Shown here: one piece after another, positions 31,781 through 38,251 of the stretch
Position numbering within the stretch: the first letter of the stretch is position 1
Layout: every line of letters starts with the position of its first letter
From: Halothiobacillus neapolitanus
Lineage (GTDB): Bacteria; Pseudomonadota; Gammaproteobacteria; Halothiobacillales; Halothiobacillaceae
Assembly: GCA_022730245.1 (NCBI GenBank)
Contig: DZCK01000006.1
Location: 1 to 38,251 of the forward strand
Length of the DNA: 38,251 nucleotides
Reading direction: 5' to 3'
Notes under the pieces: model-generated
What the model was told of the DNA's origin: nothing
Databases searched by the model: none
Seen by the model: only the letters and a program-made list of their open reading frames with translations
Position numbers and translations under genes: made by a program

Positions 31781-34030
31781 TTAAAAGCGCTGCAATAAAT
31801 CACCCAGCTGCCCCGATTGTTTCACGGGGCGCAAAATACCTTGGCGCAACACCCGAAGAGATAAATCGGGCGCGGCGGCAATCAAGGTAAATTGTGTACG
31901 CGCGCGGGTAATCGCGGTGTAAATCAATGCCCGCGTGATCACAGGGTTCGGGGTGGCAGGCAACACCAAAATACTCTGGTTAAATTCCGAGCCTTGCGCT
32001 TTGTGCACGGTGAGCGCGAACGCGGTTTCCACAAAAACAAGGCGATGCGGGTTAATCCAGCGAATCGCGGAGGCAAGGTGCCCTTGCGGCGCATCACTCA
32101 AAAAAGCCACGCGCAAAGTGGCGACAGGGCTGCCCGCAGCTCGGCTGAGCTCGGGGTCGATGTACGGCAAGGTGATGCCCACATCGCCATTGGCTAAGTG
32201 CAGCGCGGGATCATTGCGCGTCACCATCACAGGCCGGCCGGCATACCAGCCATCTAAAGCCCGATCGGCATGAATGAGCCCCGCGTGGCTCAGGCTTTGT
32301 TCAATCCACGCATTCAGCCCCACCACGCCATAGGCTCCGTGCCGCAAGGCGCATAATAGCTGCGCTTGGCTATGGGCGGCAAACACCGCCAGCGCCCAAT
32401 CATCAAGCGATTGATAACCCGAATCCGCCGATTGCCACGGGGTGTTAACCAAGCGTAGCCAAGGACCGAGCGCTGCGAGTACAACCGATAATAACGGGCG
32501 ACGACCGGCATCATCATGCAAGAGGCGAATGGCGAAATCCGAATCCGAATCCGATGAGGCAGGCGCGGTAAGCCAAGCAACGGCACCCGTGTCATCGCCC
32601 GCATTAACGCAGTGGGCAAGGGCGGCGATGGCGCTCGATGAACCAAACCTGTGGCTATGGCGCAACCAAACGGTCGCCTCGGCTAAGGCGGTTTGCCCGG
32701 CACTTGCGTAGGCGGCCACATCAACCACTTCATCCGTGGTGGCGCGAAGCCATTGCGCCATCTCGGGGGTGTACCCCTCGGCCGACAAGGCTGCCGCACT
32801 GAGTTCGCCCAGCACTGCGCCCGGTTCCACCGAGGCCAGCTGATCTTTATCCCCCAGCATAATTAATTGGGTATCGGGCGAAAGCGCGGCCAGCATGTTT
32901 GCCATCAACGCCAAACCCAGCATCGAGGCCTCGTCGATAACCACCACATCGGCGGGCAAAGGCGCCCCCGCGTGATACTTGGGCTGAGCTTGATCGGGGC
33001 GGATACCAATTAGGCGATGCACGGTATCGACTGTATTCGGCAGGGATGCGCGCAATTGTGGGTAGGCCGCCGCAAAGGGCGCACTTAACGCATCCATTTG
33101 GCTTAAGAGCGATTGCCGCAGCCTTGCCGCCGCCTTACCGGTGGGCGCGCACAGTAAAATTCGCAATGGTGGCAGGCCCGCTTGCAATGCCAACATTTGC
33201 GTTAGCATTAAAAACTTAACCACCGTGGTGGTTTTGCCTGTACCCGGCCCACCGGTAATAAGCGCAAACGCATGACGCAGCGCGACCGCGCAGGCAATTT
33301 TTTGCCAATCGCACCCGCCAACGCCTGCCGTATCACGAGGAAATAGCGCCGTTAAAACCGCGTGAATGCGAGGCGCATCGGGCAAGGCTCGGGGCGATTG
33401 CACGCGATGGCTAATGGCATGGGCGACCGCTTGCTCTTGGTGCCAATAGCGGCGCAGATATAATCGCGCACCATCACGAATAAAAGGGGGGCTGCCTGTT
33501 GCCTCTTGAGTTAGCGGCATCCTTGCAATCACATCAGGGCAGGCATCTAACGCCGCCAGCCAATCGGCAAAGCAGGTGCCCGCTAAAATTTGCGTGGGGC
33601 GCAGCGGGCCTTGCATCGTGCCATTTTGCCCATTGGCTACCCTCGGCTCCCTGCGGGCAGCCGCGCGGTCTTTGGGCGGTAGTTTTAGCAGCCCATCGGC
33701 ATCCTGCCAACAGGCGGCTAAATCTAAGCACACATGCCCCTGCCCCGCCAAGTGGCTGGTAAAAACCAGAGCTAAAACCGCCCAAGGCGAGGTATTTGGC
33801 GCCAAATTTACAACCCATCGCGCCACCGCAATATCCACCGAGCGCACCCAGTGGGCAGCGCCCCATTCATCCAAACAGGCGGTTAGCTGCGCTTGGGTTA
33901 GCACAAAGGCCGCAGGTGGCACCACGGGCAACGGCTCTGGCGCGGCTTCATCCGCCCATTCATTACCCACCAAATCAAAGCTCATTTGGCCGCCTGTCGC
34001 GCGCTTTTTGCGGGACGATTCACTACTCAT
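31781..34030 (-). CDS. recD: Exodeoxyribonuclease V subunit alpha
   Basis: 749 aa; GGPGTGKTTTVVKF Walker A, VVIDEASMLGLALMANML, C-terminal ALTVHKAQGSEFNQSILVLP and IYTAITRAR. Confidence 0.96.
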   Translation of the reverse strand: MSSESSRKKRATGGQMSFDLVGNEWADEAAPEPLPVVPPAAFVLTQAQLTACLDEWGAAHWVRSVDIAVARWVVNLAPNTSPWAVLALVFTSHLAGQGHVCLDLAACWQDADGLLKLPPKDRAAARREPRVANGQNGTMQGPLRPTQILAGTCFADWLAALDACPDVIARMPLTQEATGSPPFIRDGARLYLRRYWHQEQAVAHAISHRVQSPRALPDAPRIHAVLTALFPRDTAGVGGCDWQKIACAVALRHAFALITGGPGTGKTTTVVKFLMLTQMLALQAGLPPLRILLCAPTGKAAARLRQSLLSQMDALSAPFAAAYPQLRASLPNTVDTVHRLIGIRPDQAQPKYHAGAPLPADVVVIDEASMLGLALMANMLAALSPDTQLIMLGDKDQLASVEPGAVLGELSAAALSAEGYTPEMAQWLRATTDEVVDVAAYASAGQTALAEATVWLRHSHRFGSSSAIAALAHCVNAGDDTGAVAWLTAPASSDSDSDFAIRLLHDDAGRRPLLSVVLAALGPWLRLVNTPWQSADSGYQSLDDWALAVFAAHSQAQLLCALRHGAYGVVGLNAWIEQSLSHAGLIHADRALDGWYAGRPVMVTRNDPALHLANGDVGITLPYIDPELSRAAGSPVATLRVAFLSDAPQGHLASAIRWINPHRLVFVETAFALTVHKAQGSEFNQSILVLPATPNPVITRALIYTAITRARTQFTLIAAAPDLSLRVLRQGILRPVKQSGQLGDLLQRF
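32535..32558. repeat. Hexanucleotide tandem repeat inside recD
   Basis: aaatccgaatccgaatccgatgag: three ATCCGA units; encodes SSDSDSDF. Confidence 0.85.
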
Positions 34031-37000
34031 ACCGGCGCCCTTTGCGATACATCAGACGCATCAAAATCTTGCAACAAAGCATCAAAAGCGGCCATAACAC
34101 CCCGATCCGGTCGCATAAAATAAACCCCCGCGCCGGGGCTATCCACGCCCCGCACAAATACATAAAATGCCCCGCCCAGATGCAACGCGGGGTCGTAATC
34201 GGGTAGCCGATCAATTAAATGTCGGTGCAAGGCAGCTAAATACAACAGCATTTGCAAATCGTATCGGGCGGTTAGCAAAGCGTGCGCCAAGCGATCTGGC
34301 GCGTAGGCATCGGCGGCATCACCCAACCAATTGGATTTGTAATCAAGCACATAAAATCGACCATCGGCCTCGAATACCAAATCCATAAACCCTTTAATTT
34401 GACCAACAAGTGTTTGGGGCACCAAGGCCGGACGCGCTTGCTGCGGCAAAATATGCGCACAGAGCAAGGCATCGAGCGCGGCAATTGGCATTTGGGGTAC
34501 CGGCAACCAAAACTCAAGCTCGATTTGATAACGCGTTAAGGCCACAAGCGAAATCGGCGCGCGGGCATCGGTTGCCCACAAGGGCAAGCACAGCACATGC
34601 TGCACCAGCGCGGCTAAGCTTGCCTCATGCGCGCTGGGTAGTGGCGATACCGCCGTCTTATTGACCTCGCACACCAAGGCAAAACAGGCGCTGTAGGTGG
34701 CAAATTGGGCAAAACCTGCCGCACCCGCCAATTCAAAAAGCCTGTGCAGCTGTGTGCCAAATTCCGTGCCGCGCGGCAATTGAGCAAACGCGGGGGCAAG
34801 CGATGAGGCGGCCAATGCAGGCGTTAAACCCACAGGGTTTAACTGATTTTCGGTTAAGCCTGACTCGTTTGCGCCTGACTCGTTTGAACCTACCTCGATT
34901 AATTCCGCCGCGCGCTCGTGTGCCTGCCACAGCGCCCCTTCAACTAAAGCATCAGGCCTGCGGTCTTGCGCGGCGGTTTCTGGCGCGGGGGGCAAAGTTT
35001 GCGGCGCCTGCCCCGCATGCAAATGCGCTGTTAAGCCGCTGAAACTTGTCATTCGCCAATCCCGACGGCGGCGGTTTTGCACGCGGCGGGCTGGGTACAA
35101 AGTCTGCGGCATTGGCTCGGCATAAGGGGTTAAATTAATCGGGGGCGGTGCCGCCACGTGAATCATTGGGCAGGCGGCCAAGGCTGCTTGCGCGGCCACA
35201 AAGCTGCCCGCAAAGGCCTCTTTTTCCTCTAATCCCAACAGGTAGCCTAAGGGTGTCTCGGCCTGATTCGGCGTTTTAACATTACCGAACTTAACAGGAC
35301 CCAAGGCGATAGTACAAGCCGACTCAGCACGCGTTAAGGCGACATAAATTAGGCGTAAGCCTTCGGCATGGCGCTCGCTTTTTTCGGCGGCCAGCGCAGC
35401 CGGAAAATCACCGAGGCTCATCACCGTATTCACACTATCGCGCCAATTTCTATCGAATTTGGCGAACCCATCGGTTGCGGCCACGTTTGCCGCCAAATCA
35501 ACCTCAATGTGCCAAGGTGTGGCGACTGGCTTATTGCGCGACTGTTCACTTTGAATTAAAGCCAAAAACGGCAAATACACCACGGGGAACTGCAATCCTT
35601 TGGCCGAATGAATCGTTAAAATGCGCACCAAATGCGCATCTTGCTCAAGGCGCAACTCATGCTCGGCCTCTTGCGCGGTGGTCATTGCTTGGGTTAATCG
35701 CTGCAACAGGGCATCGCGCCCCGCGAGCTCCGCTTGTTCGGTTTGCGCCCAATCGGCCAAATGCAGCACATTGGTTAAACGGCGCTCGCCTGAGCTTTGG
35801 CCAAAAGGCGCGGCCAGAAGCGCGGCGGGCACGGCATAATCGTGTAATAACTGATAAATCGCTGCCAAAACGCCAAGGGTTTGCCAAATTTCGCCATAAC
35901 GCACAAATCGAGCAATGGCTTCATCCAGCGCATCATCTTCACGCAAAGCATCCAGCTCTGCCATGCTTCTTTGCAGCGTAGCCGAACCCAAGGCAGCACG
36001 CACCAAGCTTAAGCGATGCGGCTCGGCCATTGCCCCGAGCCAGCGCAATACATCGGCCGCCTCGGGTGAAGCAAATACGTTTTGGCGATCGGATAAATAC
36101 ACGCTTTTAATGCCGCGTTGGTTTAACGCCCGCTGAACCAGCGCCGCCTGCGTACCCTTGGGCACCAGCACAGCAATATCCCGAGGCGCAATGGGCTGCG
36201 CCACGCCCGATACCCCGCTAAATACGCATTGCCCTGCTTGCCCCAAATTTAATTGCTGGGCAATCGCGGTGGCCGTGTGCTCGGCCATGAGCAGTTCAAA
36301 CGCCTCCTTCGATAGGCTATCGGTTGCAGGCAGCACCCAAGCGGTTAACGCCGGCACCGTGGCACCCACCGACACAGGCACGGGCACAGGCAAAGGTTCG
36401 TGTGTGTGTGCGGGTGCGCCATCGGCCAGATTATGGGACAGCGTGTTGATATGCGCATCTATGTTTGGGGTTTCAAAAACCTTTAATGGCCGCGCGTTAC
36501 CCTTGGCCCCAACCGCCACAAACGGCAGCGGGTTTTCCGCCAGCGCATCATCTGGCGATTGATAACCGAACGCCCCTCGCGGCCGAGCTTCAGCCAAGCT
36601 AAAGAGATAATTAACCGCCGCGACCAATGCCGGGGTCGCGCGATAATTATCGCGCAAGGTGTAATGCCGCCCTTGGGTTGCCTCGCGGGCGGCAAGATAG
36701 CTTTTAATATCTGCGCCGCGAAAGCGATAAATGGATTGCTTTGGATCACCAATTAATACCACCGTGCTGCGCGGGGCTTGTGCCGCCAAACCGGTGGCTG
36801 CCGCAGCCTTTGCATCCGTTTGCGCGGCAGAATCCGCCAAAGCAGAATCATCTAAGGCAGAATCATCTAAGGCAGGCACTGTGATTTGAAACACCCGATC
36901 AAAAATTGCAAACTGCAAAGGGTCAGTATCTTGAAACTCATCAATCATCGCCACCGGATATTGCGCCCGCAAACTCGCCACCAACTGCGCGCCCGAGGTG

Positions 37001-38163
37001 CCTTGCAAGGCTTCTGCAAAATTGAGCAAAATATCATCAAAGCCCATTTCGGCGCGCTGGGCTAATACGGCGTTCAGCCGATCACGCACCCAGTACGCGG
37101 CATGGGCTAACAACCCCAACCGCATTGCTCGCTCACCCTGCTCTGCGGCCTCAATTGCCAAAGCCCAAGCACTAAATGCAGCCAATGCTGGGTGCTCGGG
37201 GCGCTGTTTTTTTTGATTAAACCTAGGTGCGGTTAAAAACTTAAATTCATCGGCCAAAAGCGGTGCCTGTTCGGCGGCCCAAGTATCTAAGCTTGGCCAT
37301 AGCGCGGTGAAATCGGCACGTTCCAACAACGGCTTATGCGATTGCTTGTTTAAAAAACCCAGTAACGGCACCCACCCTTCAATAAGCGCGTCTCTGCCGT
37401 TGCGCCAAGCCAGCCGCGCTTGAGCTTCGGCATCCAAAACCGCCTGCGCGGCTTTATGCAAGCCAGAAATCAAAGTGAAAAAATCTAAACCCGCCGGCGA
37501 AACCTCAAACCCATCCACCCAAATCGCCGTGCCATCACGTTGCAATAACGATTTAAGTTGGCGAACCAACGCCATCGGGTTGCCCAAACACCGCGCCGCT
37601 AATGCCGCCTGCGCTTCGGGTAAGGCATACACATGAATGCGCCAATAATCTTGCACCGCCTCGGCAATTAATGGCGCAAGCGAGGTGAGCACCGTTTGCT
37701 CAAACAATGCCCGGCTATGAAACGCATGGCTAGTTAACATGCGCTGACACCAGCCGTGAATCGTAAAAATAGCCGCTTCATCCATCCAATTGGCCGCTTG
37801 AATTAAGCGAAACGCCGCTTGCTGCCGCGCGGCAGGCTCGGTATAGGCTTGCGACAACGCGGCCAAGTGCGCATCGGCATGGCTGCCATCGCCTGCTGAA
37901 AACACCCGGGCGGCATCAGCCAAACGGATTCGGATACGTGCGCGCAGTTCATCGGCTGCGGCCTCGGTAAAGGTAGTCACCAAAATTTGCGGCGGCATTA
38001 AGGGCGTGCAGCCGTGGCCTAAAATAAGACGCAAATACAGCAAGGCAATCGTAAACGTTTTGCCCGTGCCTGCACTGGCCTCAATTAAGCGGCTGCCCTC
38101 AAATGGGAATAAAAGTGGATCCAAATTATTGACAGGGATTTGCCCCCGAGCCGATGCCGCCAT
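34027..38163 (-). CDS. recB: Exodeoxyribonuclease V subunit beta
   Basis: SRLIEASAGTGKTFTIALLYLRL Walker A, VAMIDEFQDTDPLQF, LIGDPKQSIYRFRGADI, LTIHSAKGLQFPVVYLP, nuclease GFMDLVFEADGRFYVLDYKSNWLG. ATG 38163 has GGAG upstream. ATGA overlap with recD. Confidence 0.96.
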   Translation of the reverse strand: MAASARGQIPVNNLDPLLFPFEGSRLIEASAGTGKTFTIALLYLRLILGHGCTPLMPPQILVTTFTEAAADELRARIRIRLADAARVFSAGDGSHADAHLAALSQAYTEPAARQQAAFRLIQAANWMDEAAIFTIHGWCQRMLTSHAFHSRALFEQTVLTSLAPLIAEAVQDYWRIHVYALPEAQAALAARCLGNPMALVRQLKSLLQRDGTAIWVDGFEVSPAGLDFFTLISGLHKAAQAVLDAEAQARLAWRNGRDALIEGWVPLLGFLNKQSHKPLLERADFTALWPSLDTWAAEQAPLLADEFKFLTAPRFNQKKQRPEHPALAAFSAWALAIEAAEQGERAMRLGLLAHAAYWVRDRLNAVLAQRAEMGFDDILLNFAEALQGTSGAQLVASLRAQYPVAMIDEFQDTDPLQFAIFDRVFQITVPALDDSALDDSALADSAAQTDAKAAAATGLAAQAPRSTVVLIGDPKQSIYRFRGADIKSYLAAREATQGRHYTLRDNYRATPALVAAVNYLFSLAEARPRGAFGYQSPDDALAENPLPFVAVGAKGNARPLKVFETPNIDAHINTLSHNLADGAPAHTHEPLPVPVPVSVGATVPALTAWVLPATDSLSKEAFELLMAEHTATAIAQQLNLGQAGQCVFSGVSGVAQPIAPRDIAVLVPKGTQAALVQRALNQRGIKSVYLSDRQNVFASPEAADVLRWLGAMAEPHRLSLVRAALGSATLQRSMAELDALREDDALDEAIARFVRYGEIWQTLGVLAAIYQLLHDYAVPAALLAAPFGQSSGERRLTNVLHLADWAQTEQAELAGRDALLQRLTQAMTTAQEAEHELRLEQDAHLVRILTIHSAKGLQFPVVYLPFLALIQSEQSRNKPVATPWHIEVDLAANVAATDGFAKFDRNWRDSVNTVMSLGDFPAALAAEKSERHAEGLRLIYVALTRAESACTIALGPVKFGNVKTPNQAETPLGYLLGLEEKEAFAGSFVAAQAALAACPMIHVAAPPPINLTPYAEPMPQTLYPARRVQNRRRRDWRMTSFSGLTAHLHAGQAPQTLPPAPETAAQDRRPDALVEGALWQAHERAAELIEVGSNESGANESGLTENQLNPVGLTPALAASSLAPAFAQLPRGTEFGTQLHRLFELAGAAGFAQFATYSACFALVCEVNKTAVSPLPSAHEASLAALVQHVLCLPLWATDARAPISLVALTRYQIELEFWLPVPQMPIAALDALLCAHILPQQARPALVPQTLVGQIKGFMDLVFEADGRFYVLDYKSNWLGDAADAYAPDRLAHALLTARYDLQMLLYLAALHRHLIDRLPDYDPALHLGGAFYVFVRGVDSPGAGVYFMRPDRGVMAAFDALLQDFDASDVSQRAPV
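34858..34887. repeat. 15-bp tandem repeat inside recB (inter-domain linker)
   Basis: gcctgactcgtttg(c/a) twice at 15-bp period, with a degenerate third copy after it; encodes GSNES-GANES-GLTEN. Confidence 0.85.
36827..36871. repeat. 15-bp tandem repeat inside recB helicase domain
   Basis: gcagaatccgccaaa / gcagaatcatctaag / gcagaatcatctaag; encodes ALDDS-ALDDS-ALADS. Confidence 0.9.
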
Positions 38164-38251
38164 TCGGTGTACTCCAAATATATACCCGCGCTCATTGTAA
38201 GCGAGTGGTATGCACAAATCCCCCTTGATCTTATAAGCCCGCCCCCTCGTG

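Noticed and set aside
33576-34097. 173-aa plus-strand ORF
   Set aside because: Antisense to recD; low-complexity Ala/Pro/Ser composition, no motif.
35475-35981. 168-aa plus-strand ORF
   Set aside because: Antisense to recB coding sequence; no family signature.
36827-36871. CRISPR-like direct repeats in recB
   Set aside because: Units are contiguous 15-bp in-frame repeats without spacers, encoding ALDDS pentapeptides. Not CRISPR.
31781-38163. recBD as part of a new defence system
   Set aside because: Both proteins carry the canonical ExoV motifs and the usual recB-recD overlap. recC is probably outside the window. No accessory defence gene was seen nearby.

Overview
The window looks like ordinary chromosomal housekeeping DNA from a gammaproteobacterium. 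The gene content suggests a Halothiobacillus-like or other chemolithotrophic lineage, but that placement is low confidence. The minus strand carries a complete 14-gene NADH:quinone oxidoreductase (complex I) operon, nuoA-N, at 83-14672. Upstream of it lie a tRNA-Leu(GAG), secG, tpiA, glmM, a two-haem cytochrome c, folP, ftsH, rlmE, tag, a PCu(A)C copper chaperone and a SCO1/SenC protein. Divergently, on the plus strand, are yhbY, aat, a Kef-type K+/H+ antiporter, a 79-aa orphan ORF, mfd and an RDD-family membrane protein. These converge on recD and recB on the minus strand, and recB runs to the right edge of the window. I found no mobile element, CRISPR array, rRNA or convincing new system. 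The observations worth a second look are: a 22-bp hairpin just after nuoN; the small orphan ORF with a flagellar-like C-terminus and its long non-coding flank; a leader hairpin before yhbY; in-frame tandem repeats in recB and recD; an Ala/Pro-linked two-domain cytochrome c; a probable non-ATG start of ftsH; and a short duplication at the nuoH stop codon. All product calls come from reading the translations for family motifs. No database search was run.
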